Assembly: GCA_964019415.1 (NCBI GenBank)
Contig: CAXHTE010000047.1
Location: 46,001-110,000 of the forward strand
Origin: Ianthella basta
Taxonomy: Eukaryota; Porifera; Demospongiae; Verongiida; Ianthellidae
Length of the DNA: 64,000 nucleotides
Reading direction: 5' to 3'
Under the pieces are notes generated by a model. It was not told the origin of the DNA, did no database searches, and worked only from the letters and a program-made list of their open reading frames with translations. The position numbers and the translations under genes were made by a program. Position 1 is the stretch's first letter, and each line of letters opens with the position of its first letter. This document shows, in pieces, positions 12,501-22,214 of the stretch.

Positions 12501-15500
12501 GAAATGGTGAGGGACGGACATAAACCTGTAATACAGACCACACAGTTCATCTACATCATCAACTTTCAGGGCCAAGAAAAGGCTCGGAGAGTAACAATGT
12601 GCAATTTCTTGCTCAGTGGAGCCATGAACTTGTGCGAAGAGTCTGGACTGCCCTGGGGTCCAAAGAGACTATCGAACAACATGGAGCAGATTAAGCTACA
12701 CTATATTCCTCTTATGTCAATGTTTGGGTAGGAATGGCCTGTAAGTGCAAAACTAGAGTGCAAATGTCGTCGTAAGCACAGCCATTGATTATCAGCCACT
12801 GGTACACCATCTAATATTGGTTGATAAAATTTGCTATATAACATAAGGCACGTCACTGCACATCTGATTGGGTTGCACTATGGGCTCCAAAGATGTATGG
12901 AAATGTGCAAGTGCCAGGCCTGTTGTCCTTGTAGATAAAGGGCTGGATTCACAAGGCTAATATAACTCACCGTTTAAAAATGTCCTTAGCTAAGTTTACA
13001 TATGTGAGCTAGTGATAGCAATGATGTGCAGCAGGGCTCGAGATCCTTAATGTTGGCACATAAAGGAGTGGTTTATTGCTTGTGAGTTAAAGAATCTAGC
13101 AAATCAGTGGAAACAGGCTATAGCTAGTGTACACCTAGAAAGTAGCATATCTAGATACATGGACATGGATAGCTTGCCAGCAACTAGCTAGCTATGTTCC
13201 TAATTGCTATAGTTAGCTAGTACCAGAAGCGTTTGTCGCTTATCAAGCACTGCAACCACTTTTAGTCTGCTCGAACATGATCGGTATCCTTCGGATTCAA
13301 AGACGTCACAGAAGTAATCAAAGTCCTTGTTCTCCTTCACAAGAACCTCCATTAACTCATCCACTTGATTCAAAGTCTTGCCTGCCCAACCGAATGCACT
13401 AAACTAGCTATAGTGCAGACATAGCTGGTACAGAGAATACTTGATGAGCCCGGTTTGAACAGTAGGGTAATCTTTAGATTTTTCTATCCAGTAGTCTAGT
13501 GTTCTGGTAGCCAAGGAGAAGGAATGTAATTGCACGTAAATTGTGTGCAGGGATTTAGTGCCATTGGCCCCATGTTTCCAGGAGATGCCTAAATCCCTGG
13601 GGAATACCTGAATCCCTGAGGATGACTAAGTTCCCAAGGGATGCTTAAATCCCTGGGGGGTGCCATAATCCCCAGTGAAATTTGCTTGGTGCTTCAAGCT
13701 GGTATGGAGAATACTTGACGAGCTAGGTTTGAACAGTAGGGCAATCTTTAGATTTTTCTTCCAACAGTCTAGTACGTGTTTTGGTAGCCAAGGGAAAGGA
13801 ATTGTAAAGGAAAATGTAATTGCATTCACTTTGTACAACCCTGTATTTATGACTGCTTTTTGGAATTGCAATTGTAATTGCAATTACCAAATGATGACCT
13901 TATACATCAAAGTGACTGCCAGTGCAGTATTCAGATACTGCACTGCAGTAACCAAGTAAGCACCTCCAACACTTCCCTATCACCTAAATTGTGGTCAACC
14001 AACACCTCCGTAAAGTAAACAAAGAGTGGAAAGGGCATGAGAATCAATTTAGCCATAAAGTTTCATGTAACAATTTCTGGAGAAGTGGGTAGCTCATGAA
14101 AGGGGAGTGCGCACATCTACACGCTTTCCCCAAGGATGCATTTACTCCTGGGAAATGATTCGACATGCAATCGGCGCCAATACACCACATTCATTGCTCA
14201 CCGCTTTGCTTCTGTTGCGGGCTGAGCCAAGCTTTCCAAGCATGTACAATCCAGCTGAGCCAAAGCAAAGCACCAAAGCTTTCGTGAAACGCTCCGCGTA
14301 TTCGTGCGTCACTCATTTCGTTGGGTACTGCAGCCACAGATCTGCGTGCACACTGAATGTTCCTGGTCTGGGAGTGCGCAGGAACAGAAGTCGGCAACAC
14401 CATTGCACAGCACTCAAAAGTACTACTGGGGTGGCGTGGAGAGGATACGAAGCGACTTCAGCCTTGTCCTATGGCGAGATTACCACCAGTTCCAACGCAG
14501 CTCCCCAGCAAGACATACTAAAATTCAAATTGCGGGCGCTTATTTTTGGTGAATCACTTACTACACATCTTTGATGGTGTACGGCATATTTACTGCACTC
14601 GCCCTCGGGTCTCGTGCAGTAAATGCCGTACGCCATCGAAGGCGTGTAGTAACTACTACTTACTTACTACTAATTCTCCTGATTAAAATATAAACATTCT
14701 TATTAAAAACCATTTGATAAAGCAACACACAGTAATTTGAATTTCATACAGTATAATTATACTATCATTATGCAAATTAATACATGAATAATAAGGGAAA
14801 GGAATGTAATTGCGTGTAATTGTGTAATTAGGTATCAATTACAAGAATGTAATCAACTACCATTACAATTTCTTCAGCAGAAATATCTCAATTCCAATTA
14901 AATTACGATTACTGAAAAAGTGTAATGAATTACAGTCAATTGTAATTACTCATTACCATTACCACAACACTGTTCCATGGTCACAAAGGGCAACCTTACA
15001 ATTGGTGTCATACTTAGTCTCAAGAGGCATAATCAGAAAGAACACCCAAGCACGTATAACTTGGGTCAGAGTATAAGAGACTAAGACTTGAGACTAAGTA
15101 TGACACCAATTGCAAGGTTGCCTTTTGTGAGCATGGAACACTGTTCACTGACCCACGCAGCATGCAACATGGATTTGTTCCATTTCTAATTGTTTCATGT
15201 ACTGTAGGGCGCTGTCGTGAGTGTAACACAAATTTAGGACTGAATAGATTATTTATAGGACTAATTAGCTAATATTGTGACAGAGCAGCTCCTAACTCTA
15301 CATAGTATTGATTGGCTGACTCACACCTAAAGGCAGTGGAGCACTGGCACCGGACAAAAAGATAAGGTAAAGTAGGGGTTCCTAACAACGGGTGCCTGAA
15401 CACTGCGCGCCGCCTGTACGCGAAGGAACAACTTCCGTGTTTGCATGCATTTAGCACAGGCATCAATTAATGTGATGACAAACTGGGTGTTCCTACATCC

Positions 15501-18500
15501 TTATTCCTTCACGTAGAGGCAGACAGTGGTGCCTTGCTTTGAACACCCTCTCTTGTTCTGAACCCCCCACTTTACCTTATTCGTCCCTCAAATGTGGTTT
15601 GCGTGGGCCAAGAACGAAGCTTGTCACGATTCTATGGGAATATTCAGGTCTGGCGTCATTCTTAGTATCAATACTGCCAACAGTGGCAAGAGAATCTACT
15701 GTAGCTTGTCCCTTAGAACCTGTGTTCCTCTTCAACGGCGTGATGAAGATGCGTTCCTCGCAGAACAGGATTTAAACACGTGCATGTCCAATCGGATGGG
15801 ATATAAGCCAGTTACATCCCATGTACTTGTTTAATATCCAGTCATCGCCTGCGACCTCGGCTTCACCTCGGTCTTGGGCGATAACCCGGATATTGCACTC
15901 TGGGATATAAATTAACATACATGTGGCATATAAATTAACATACCGTATGGCCGGAAATTTTGACGGGGAACTTATTTTGTCAGATTGGCGGTTTTGAAAG
16001 CAATCCACCAATATTTCATCTGCCTAAATTTGTGCAATCATAAGTTTTTTCCGCTTAACAAGCCTGGTTGCGCCAGGCCTACAGATTAATCGTCAGCATG
16101 GAGTTCACAAATGACAGCAGTGCGAGGACATTATGTTTCTAAAGAGTTTTGCACACCGTAGGTGGGAGAAGAGTGTGACAAAGCCGAAGCAATCCGAACG
16201 GCGTCGTATATGCGGTCGCTGCGAAGACTGACGTTGAGATCATTGTCGGTATCTTACTGCAGCAGATTTCAGCAGCCTGTTCTCTGTTTCTGCGTTGGAG
16301 CGGTACAATTGTGTGTGAGGTCACAGGCTGCAGGCAAGCATCAGCAGATCGGCCAAAAGGAGACTTGAAAGCTTTGTACGTTGCAGCACTCGCACGAAAA
16401 GCTAAGGATTGGAACAATAATAACCCAATTATGGTCAAACAACAGCGCGTGTACTCCTCAGAGACTCTTCAGCAATCTAGCTCTGTTCATCTGGATTAGC
16501 TATTTTGCTATGAATATCATTATGGCACAGGTTTGCCAAACCGCCAAAGTAAATTCCACCAAATACAAAAATTTCAGCAATCTGCCAAAGTAAATTTCCA
16601 CCAAAATTTCTGGCCATATGGCATAGGCGTAGGAACCATGGGGGCCAGGGGGGCCATGGCCCCCCCCAGATTTCAAAAGAGGGGGACCAGGCCCCCATAG
16701 ATTTTTAGCCTTGTCTCACTTCTGTAATCTATAATTTGGCTAGCAAGTGCTCAGGCCATCTCTCCTCGATCCAAAGTATACAGAGTGAGTCCACAGCATT
16801 TTCGTTCGAAGCTACATTCAACAAAACCTGTTGTTTAAGTTTCTGGTTAGAGACTTGCATCTGGAAGCCATTTTACGAATTGCGCAATCAACCCGTGACC
16901 TAAATATGAATATAATATCCTGCCGCTCTGTATGTTTGGCCCCCTTAGTTTTGAAAGTGTTCCTACGCCCCTGTATGGTATGTGGCAAGTGCAGATTCGG
17001 CTCAGCAGTGCAATGAATAACGTTACACCAGGCAATAAATGGAAATGGCTATTGCAGTCCGAGGCACTTTTCAGGTTTGTGCAAGGATCATTAGGTGACA
17101 GGTGTTGTTACCAGGTGATAACTGAGTTATTGCCGGGTGATAACTACTTTAGCGTACACTAGATTCCTTTGACGTTACCATCAAGTGGGATTATAATGAG
17201 GTGTTAGGGGCACTTAACAGGTCACTAACTGTGTGCACACGGTTGAAAATCATTAATTAACTAACTTGCCATTCTCCTTTGATGTATGACGTCATCATGT
17301 GATAAGCCAAGTTCTCTTCAGTTAAAATTCAAAATGTTTCTTCCATATACTTTGCATATTATACCATGCATATTATCATATATGTGGCAAGTGCCGATTC
17401 GGCTCAGCAGTGCAATGAATAACGTTACACCAGGCAATAAATGGAAATGGCCATTGCAGTCCGAGGCACTTTTCAGGTTTGCGTAGACAAGGATTCAATT
17501 GTAGCAACGGTTACAATGGTGCCTGTGTTGTATGTATCTTCATTGCACATTGTGAGGCTCTAGAGGGTGTCAAACATCTTGTCAGCTTAGGCAAAAACCG
17601 TATACTGTCCGTGTTTTGCCTGCATAGGAATTCTACCCAGTTGGCTTAAAACTTATAACCAAGCCAATGAATTTCTCCATTGTTTGCAGTGGTACAGGAG
17701 TGCTGTAGTAGCCTTCTGTAATATTGAATTTTGCTGCAGCAAGGCGACCAGTCCAACAATCTGCAGTTTTCAGCTTGTTCTCAATCCGCGACTCAAGCTC
17801 GTAAGACCTACATTCAAGCACCAATAGATACCCAATGGAAAGTGGAACATGTTAACGATAGCCAGTCTCAAGCACACATGCATTTACCTGTTGCAACTGA
17901 TCGTGAACTTTCGGCAGCATTTAGAAAAATGACTATATTGCATAATCTTTGATTTCTATCTTTGATTGCCACACATATAAATTATACATACATATTTATA
18001 TCATCCAGTAGTTTAACATTGGCTTGGCATGAAACAATTATAGTACAATAGGCAATTACTAATTACTCAGTATATTACAACAATCTGTAATTCACTCTAA
18101 TGCACACATAGTGCATGGCAACCATTACTTTTACTTGTAGGAAGAATTACATGCAACATTACTGTAACATTACACATTATTTACATATGCCATACTTCAC
18201 ACCTTCTATTTGGCTCTTTGGTTTCAACTTCTCAGCTTCCTGCAACAATGCATTAGCCCAATGGTCATAGTTGCTTTTTCGAAGCATTTCACAGAAGGTG
18301 TGGAACTCCTTATCTCCCTTGCCACGCAAAACGTCAATGAGCCGTTCAATTTGATTTATATCATCCTGTAGAACCATCTTTGCTTCTGCTCTAGTCATGA
18401 AGCCTCCTGCTTCTTCTTCCAGGAGATCAATGAGATGTGGTCTGATTCTAACATTGAGCTTTAGCTTTCCTTGCAAAGCAGCCAAAGCACCCGAGTTATA

Positions 18501-18520
18501 CTCACTCATTGGTGCAGTAC
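5431..18520 (-). CDS. CARD - coiled-coil - ankyrin repeat protein (11 coding exons)
   Basis: Predicted multi-exon gene encoding 821 residues. Exons (minus, 5' to 3'): 18509-18203, 12267-12142, 9819-8915, 8743-8699, 8458-8398, 8278-8193, 8056-7814, 7741-7532, 6510-6400, 6134-6033 and 5700-5431. All junctions are GT-AG, phases agree at every join, and the summed length (2466 nt) is a multiple of three with a single terminal stop. No frame lesion was seen. Layout: CARD (about 20-100), short linker, an unrecognised domain (about 145-445), coiled coil (about 520-600), Pro-rich linker, coiled coil, then ankyrin repeats (about 660-800). CARD and ankyrin modules are interaction domains of cytoplasmic immune or death signalling adaptors, so a scaffold role is inferred. 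Exon 1 follows an acceptor-like tract (ends 18521), so an untranslated or additional upstream exon is possible. The ATG at 18509 is chosen as the first Met before the CARD. Confidence 0.7.
5740..5990. mobile_element. Foldback element in the last intron of the CARD/ankyrin gene
   Basis: 5754-5838 (starting TTCTTCAAATGGGAATTGTT) and about 5876-5976 (ending ATTCCCATTTGAAGACG) are imperfect inverted repeats around a short centre rich in AACAGCTGAA. There is no coding capacity. It sits between exon 10 and exon 11. Confidence 0.65.
6638..7504. mobile_element. Probable 0.87-kb inverted-repeat element
   Basis: The left end (AAATTGCAGACCCGGAACG, then ATACAGAATATGGCGG and ACAATGGCTGC) is mirrored, with gaps, by the right end (GCAGCCATTTTGCACAAC, then CCTCCATTCTGTAT and GGGTTCACAATTT). 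No transposase is seen. It fills most of the intron between exons 8 and 9. The borders are approximate. Confidence 0.45.
7532..8743 (-). CDS. Exons 4-8: linker and coiled-coil segment
   Basis: Three short exons (8743-8699, 15 codons; 8458-8398; 8278-8193) give a flexible linker containing PLGTRRIAQQW and EANLLDASQESVDEQ. Two longer exons follow (8056-7814 and 7741-7532). The first is a heptad-rich coiled coil (LPSYVQKLEDELKVSEEKR, then NKLKASQEEVDRVHQEMTSL). The second begins with a proline tract (VDPPPIPQPPLSTTTHPPPP) and returns to coiled coil (EKQIEDLESENSVLRKTL). Coiled coils here would support self-association next to the CARD. The 8398 donor is GTTCGT, the weakest site in the model, but it is needed to keep frame. 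Confidence 0.65.
8915..12267 (-). CDS. Exons 2-3: linker and unrecognised 300-residue central domain
   Basis: Exon 2 (12267-12142) encodes an acidic-to-polar linker ending VYVPVP. It joins across a split GTA codon to the large exon 3 (9819-8915), which starts LKRKRSRSSASSG, a basic patch that could be a nuclear signal. Exon 3 is helical at first (MDEYMKMKMDLERQ, then IRLFYANTLSRLIRLLEPHL). It ends in a mixed alpha/beta block with FCIPNGFTYVIMQRST and ETVWILLELDVIEVAIS. Similar C-terminal blocks follow CARD or DEATH domains in proteins of sponges and cnidarians as I remember them, but I cannot name a family. No catalytic motif is apparent. Confidence 0.65.
10340..10945 (-). repeat. Promoter/first-exon module, copy 1
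   Basis: About 600 bp that recurs in inverted orientation at 21601-22212 with moderate divergence. On the minus strand it has an inverted-CCAAT motif (GATTGGATG), then an ATG in good context at 10858 reading MAALALYMCLAASRFLEAK, which looks like a mitochondrial presequence (Ala/Leu/Arg/Ser-rich, no early acidic residue). Compared with copy 2 it has small indels that shift the frame. It lies in an intron of the CARD/ankyrin gene, in the same orientation. Confidence 0.6.
10950..11780. other. Intronic sequence, nothing recognised
   Basis: AT-rich intron between exon 3 and exon 2 of the CARD/ankyrin gene. No open frame, structured repeat or RNA gene could be supported. Confidence 0.5.
11790..12037 (+). 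mobile_element. 3' end of a LINE/SINE-type retroposon with (TGAAA)n tail
   Basis: The segment ends CTCACCCATTCTAAATACGA followed by TCAA and repeated TGAAA units (about 11996-12037). The block with GGCGCCTTAATAATAGCC then GGGCTAGTGGCTCACC resembles a second copy at 35455-35536 that ends in an ATT repeat. Shared 3' words plus a simple-repeat tail are typical of non-LTR retroposons. The 5' end is not resolved. Confidence 0.5.
13222..13384 (-). pseudogene. Half-CARD relic in the CARD gene's long intron
   Basis: The minus translation TLNQVDELMEVLVKENKDF then DYFCDVFESEGYRSCSSRLK aligns helix by helix with the second half of the exon-1 CARD of the host gene (INQIERLIDVLRGKGDKEF, HTFCEMLRKSNYDHWANALL). 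An acceptor-like GGGCAG precedes it and a possible donor (CTG|GTACTA) follows. The first three CARD helices are absent. It could be a duplicated exon fragment, a decayed copy or an alternative exon. The exon-1 to exon-2 phase works without it. Confidence 0.55.
13431..13830. repeat. Direct duplication of about 120 bp, spaced about 277 bp
   Basis: GAGAATACTTGATGAGC...TTTGAACAGTAGGGTAATC near 13431 recurs near 13708 as GAGAATACTTGACGAGC...TTTGAACAGTAGGGCAATC. Both copies continue through TCTTTAGATTTTTCT and GGTAGCCAAGG. Divergence is about 10%. Confidence 0.75.
13556..13678. repeat. Short tandem repeat of TAAATCCCTGGGG-type units
   Basis: Between the two copies of the duplication lie four or five degenerate units of about 26 bp (AAATCCCTGGGGAATACCTG, AATCCCTGAGGATGACTAAG, AAATCCCTGGGGGGTGCC). 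Confidence 0.65.
14558..14652. repeat. Hairpin of about 40-bp arms
   Basis: 14558-14598 (TTACTACACATCTTTGATGG then GTACGGCATATTTACTGCAC) pairs with 14614-14652 with a few mismatches. The loop is TCGCCCTCGGGTCTC. It looks like a minimal MITE. Tandem TACTACT follows the right arm. Confidence 0.75.
14966..15145. mobile_element. 180-bp MITE with 59-bp arms
   Basis: 14966-15024 (starting AACACTGTTCCATGGTCACA) and 15087-15145 (ending GCATGGAACACTGTT) are near-perfect inverted repeats. The short centre itself contains AACACCCAAG/CTTGGGT. There is no coding capacity. Confidence 0.8.
15941..16622. mobile_element. 0.68-kb MITE with CCGTATGGCCGGAAATTTTG ends
   Basis: The left end CCGTATGGCCGGAAATTTTG near 15943 is mirrored by the right end CCAAAATTTCTGGCCATATG at 16601-16620. 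Subterminal words (GGCGGTTTTG / CAAACCGCCA; CAGATTGGCGG / AATCTGCCAAAG) are also inverted. No transposase is seen. It directly abuts another element at 16623. Confidence 0.75.
16623..16975. mobile_element. 0.35-kb MITE with GGCGTAGGAAC ends
   Basis: ATAGGCGTAGGAACCATGGG at the left end is mirrored by GTTCCTACGCCCCTGTA at the right. Inner GGGGGCC/GGCCCCC blocks are also inverted, and an internal G/C-run hairpin lies near 16636-16696. It sits tail-to-tail with the preceding MITE. Confidence 0.7.
16979..17481. repeat. Direct repeat of about 101 bp (16979-17079 and 17381-17481)
   Basis: TATGTGGCAAGTGCAGATTC...CAGTCCGAGGCACTTTTCAG is repeated 402 bp downstream with only a few substitutions. The first copy begins exactly beside the end of the 16623-16975 element. 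Confidence 0.85.
17490..18180. other. Intronic sequence, nothing recognised
   Basis: Part of the long intron 1 of the CARD/ankyrin gene. Short open frames only. AT-rich. Confidence 0.45.
18203..18509 (-). CDS. Exon 1: CARD domain
   Basis: The translation runs MSEYNSGALAALQGKLKLN, then a six-helix death-fold pattern: LIDLLEEEAGGFMT (helix 2 region), AEAKMVLQDD, INQIERLIDVLRGKGDKEF (helices 3-4), HTFCEMLRKSNYDHWANALL (helices 5-6). The FxxFCxxL motif and LIDVLxxKG are typical of CARDs, which form homotypic filaments or dimers in apoptotic and inflammatory signalling. The exon ends in ...AAATAGAAG|GTGTGA at phase 1, which matches the phase of the 12267 exon (split GAT codon). Confidence 0.8.
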
Positions 18521-18681
18521 CTGAAGTGGGTAGAGAGAAAGTCATTATTTATTTCACAATGCATAGTTACAGTTCAGTATACATACCATGCAAGTTGCAA
18601 TTAATCATACAAATCTAAAATAAAATATTGAAAGATGAAAGGGAATGATTGCTTGCAGTTAACCACTGCAAAGGCAATAGA

Positions 18682-18892
18682 TTGAATGGTAATCACTGGA
18701 TATTACGCCAAACCTACCAACTACACCAATATGTATTTGTGTCTTAGTTAGCCTCAGTTAGGCTTTGTACCCCCTACCAACTGAGACACCAATACTATTG
18801 GTGTCTCAGTTGGTAGGGGGTAGGGTGTAGGGTAGGGGGTTGGTAGGGTAGTACTATTGGTTTGGTGTAATATCCAGTGATTACCATTCAAT
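18682..18892. mobile_element. 211-bp MITE with nested hairpin
   Basis: 18682-18714 (TTGAATGGTAATCACTGGAT...) is the inverse of 18859-18892. A second near-perfect hairpin lies inside: 18770-18793 (CCCCCTACCAACTGAGACAC) against 18796-18820. TACCAA/TTGGTA words fill the rest. Confidence 0.8.
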
Positions 18893-19129
18893 ATTGAAAT
18901 GTAATGAAATTCAATAGAAACAATCTTAATAAATAATCTTGTGGCTATCAGGAGGCCTGGTGGAACGTCTTCAATTAGCCTCTCCAATAATTTCTGTGGT
19001 TAGCATGTGACACTGCAATATTATGCATACAACATTTGGCCAATGTCTCTTGCTTATAGGAAAAAGTTAATGAATGTAATCATTAATTTTGTGAGAGAAC
19101 CTCCCACTCTTACCCTTCGCTATTAATCC

Positions 19130-19259
19130 TTATGCACACACTCATTCATACGCACATGTACGCACATATGCATGCATGTACGCACGCACACACGCATGCA
19201 TGCACACACGCACACACACATGCATACACATGCCCACACACACGTAACATGCACACTTG
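19130..19259. repeat. Interrupted CA/CACG/CATG microsatellite
   Basis: ACGCACA and CACATGCA words dominate. This is the target in which the hAT-like element at 19268 has inserted; the same repeat resumes at 19928. Confidence 0.85.
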
Positions 19260-19267
19260 CACGCACA

Positions 19268-19919
19268 TAAAGGTGGGCGGTATTGACTTTTTTCAATACC
19301 GAATAACTATTCCAACAAATACCTCAGTATTACTAAAAACCGACTAAATAGGCTATTTAGGTTTCATTGACTTACTGCATCTGTATTTGAAAGTGTTTCA
19401 ACTGTTCTCTTGCAGAAAGCATAGATTTGCAAACCAACCTTGCTAAAAATACTCACAAAGTTAGGATACCTCCGGATATTGTATTGCAAAATCCGTATAT
19501 TGTGAATGAAAACATGGCCAGATTGTAAGCGACACTCAGATTCGAAGATTCTTTACCGAGCCGACGGATGTCAGTAGGTACTCAGAAACTTCACCATCAT
19601 TAAGAAGTTTCACTCCAGAGATGAAGGGTGGTGCTTCAAGAGGAACGAAAAAGCGACGAAGCGCGACAGGTGAGGACACGCCCTACGTACTTAAACGTCG
19701 AAACAGCCTCTTACTGTATGCCAAATTCCTGTCCTGCGTGCTGCTCAGTGCTGTGGACTACCACTCCTAAGTATGGACGTATTATTTACAAATGTAGCTC
19801 ATACCAAGTAAAACCAAAAAGAATCGATATCTCGGTATCCCTATTCAACCTACCGATAATATTCGGTAGCCAGTAAACACCGAAGTTAACTAAATATATC
19901 GAAATACCGCCCACCTCTA
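19268..19919. mobile_element. 652-bp hAT-like non-autonomous transposon with 8-bp TSD
   Basis: The element starts TAAAGGTGGGCGGTATT and ends AATACCGCCCACCTCTA, i.e. inverted ends TA(A/G)AGGTGGGCGGTATT. It is flanked by an exact 8-bp duplication CACGCACA (19260-19267 and 19920-19927). The 8-bp duplication and GGTGGGC-type ends are hallmarks of hAT-superfamily elements. No transposase remains. Subterminal inverted words (CAATACCGA, ATCGGTAG) are present. Confidence 0.8.
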
Positions 19920-19927
19920 CACGCACA

Positions 19928-20110
19928 CACATGCATACACATGCCCATACACACATAACATGCAGACATGCATGTACATGCACATGCACACACACACATA
20001 CACCACACCACACATGCCACACACACACACACACACATGTACACACACGTATACACATGCACACATAGACGCAGACACACAACATATACACACACACCAC
20101 ACACGCGCAC
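19928..20110. repeat. CA-rich microsatellite
   Basis: Continuation of the CA/CATG repeat beyond the hAT-like element. The Cys-Val-rich minus-strand frames over it are repeat artefacts. Confidence 0.9.
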
Positions 20111-20309
20111 GCACAGCCAAATCCAGCTACATCTAGAACAAACCAACGGCAAGCACATCAACGTTACCACTCGCTATAAAACTTCACTCACAAAGTTATG
20201 TGCTCGCAGTGACGTAATCGGATAGTATTCGGTATGAGAACAAAGGGAAAAACAATTACCAATAAGGGTAAAGAGGTCCAATATCAGCTGATACCAATTG
20301 CTGTTCCAG

Positions 20310-20510
20310 TGCAGCTTTACGTCTAATATATCTTGTAGCATGGCTCCTCAGTATATAAGCCCACATGGTATAAATTCTTAAAATCAGGTGAAATTCTGGA
20401 AAAGGAACGCGCGGAAACAGCAATGTATATAGCTAATCTAGTCTTTAGCTTCCTGGTAAGCTTAGGGTATGCACACATAACTATATGTACACTCCAGAAA
20501 AGAAACACTC
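20310..20510. repeat. Diverged dispersed repeat, copy 1
   Basis: ATCTTGTAGCATGGCTCCTC, then AGTATATAA, TTCTTAAAATCA and GTATGCACACATAAC correspond in the same order and orientation to 25548-25720. Similarity is patchy. Family unknown. Confidence 0.45.
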
Positions 20511-20519
20511 TTTGTGAAA

Positions 20520-21600
20520 GGCAGTGTCAAGCATTCCACACACTGTCTTTGAAAATTACCCACACTGAGGCACTATAACATAGCATTACCCCTTGTCCTA
20601 GTTACTTTCACTCAGTGAACATGCTCATACATTTCAGGTTCCTATAAGACAAGGGATAGCTGCATGAACCTACGTACTCTGATCATTCTTGTCCTAGCTT
20701 TGAACCAATTGGCAGGACTAAGCCACACACTAGGGGACACTCTTCAATCAAGATTACAGCTGAACTAATGTCATACACAAATCAAAAGCTGCCTACCACA
20801 TATTCACAAGGCCCATCAAAACCAGTCCCAACCAGTTACAACTAGTATCAATCTACAACAGTGTATCAACAACTCAAAAGAACTTACAACATGATACAAT
20901 AGCCTACAGTCCACTTGTGCACAAACAATCATGTCAAGTAGTGATATCACAATTCTTCAGCATTTTTAGAAGAGAGTTTAATCAGTGAAACCCTTATAAT
21001 GCAAACACCTTTGGGAAATCGAAAAGTGTTCTGATTGTAGGAGCTGCATTTCACAGGTACGGAAAATATGCATACCTTAAAATACTCTTGCTATAAGTGT
21101 GCAAACATGCAGACAAATTTGTGTATGTAGAGGCATTCACTCAAGTTCACTATGCGCTCATGTGCACATGCACCATTTCCGAAAACAATTTTAATAGGAC
21201 CTACAAATAGTTTGTATAAACAAACAGAATACATGATTCATGATGCTTGCCAGACTCTGTGCTGATTGTTTCACTTGTCCAAGGTAATATTACAAAACAG
21301 TGAGCCGCCCCTTTTATGGCAGCTGATCAAACGGTCCGAATTATATAGTGAGGCTTAATGTATGAAGCACGATCTGCATGCAATACAGATACAGGGATGC
21401 CCGTATATCAAGGGGAAGTATGTATTACTAGAATATAGGACCAGTGATTGGTACTTCCAAAAGTGACTGCATAATTGAGGCCAGTGTCTGCTTTTCAGGG
21501 GTGTCCACAAAGCACGCAGGGTGCCACTGTCTGTGAGGCAGTTATGAAGTAACTAATCATATAATTAGAGCTAAAATCAGTTATATAGCATGGCTGCTGT
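20520..21600. other. Intergenic, no gene recognised
   Basis: AT-rich and without substantial open frames on either strand. No repeat boundaries were resolved. Confidence 0.45.
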
Positions 21601-22212
21601 TCAAATCCTTAATATATTTAATCTTTTCCAGTCTGTGCCATCGTTCGCTTGTGCATGGCATTTAAAACGGGCATTTGATTGGACGGCGCAATGATGTAAC
21701 CGCAAACATGGCCACTCTGGCAGTGCGCATGTGTCTGGCAGCCAGCCGTCTCTTAGACACTCTGCACGCCTCAGGTTGGGTCTCCAAGGTGCGACGCACA
21801 CTTGCGCAGAAACTTACTGTTATTATCTGGTGCGAGGGAGCTGCTCTGGCTATCAGTACGTGAGTATTTCTATTTTGCTATTTGGGTGCTTTAGTTGTTA
21901 GCGCTCTTGGCTACTGAAAGCCCTCTCTCTATCGCAAAGCAAGCTATTGCGTAAAAAGCTTGCTCGGCTTCGGCACTGCCTTATTGGCTAAGGAAAGACA
22001 TGACCATGCAATACTTTTAACATGGTGTAGATGTAGCTATAGCTACGTATGTATATGTGCATGCAAGTGCAAGACAGTGGCCAACGTCAGTGCAAACAAA
22101 ATCATCATTATACCCAGGCAATGTCACCCAGCTGCAATCACCAAAATGGTGATGGTTGGCCTGCATTGTCCACTTGGCGACATGACGTGGAGTGAGCCGC
22201 ACTTGCCGTATT
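21601..22212 (+). repeat. Promoter/first-exon module, copy 2
   Basis: Inverted copy of 10340-10945. Here the reading frame is open: ATG at 21708 in context GCAAACATGG encodes MATLAVRMCLAASRLLDTLH and continues in frame to a GTGAGT donor at about 21859. The N-terminus is Arg/Leu/Ala/Ser-rich, like a mitochondrial targeting presequence. Upstream lies GATTGGACG (inverted CCAAT box). The arrangement looks like a promoter plus first coding exon of a nuclear gene for a mitochondrial protein. No following exon was recognised, so it may be a truncated duplicate. Confidence 0.5.
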
Positions 22213-22214
22213 AG

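Noticed and set aside
12441-12731. Plus-strand frame of 96 codons
   Set aside because: No recognisable domain, no splice partner, and it lies in an intron of the opposite-strand gene.
14107-14574. Plus-strand frame of 155 codons
   Set aside because: Composition is not protein-like, overlapping frames are equally long, and it sits in a MITE-rich intron.
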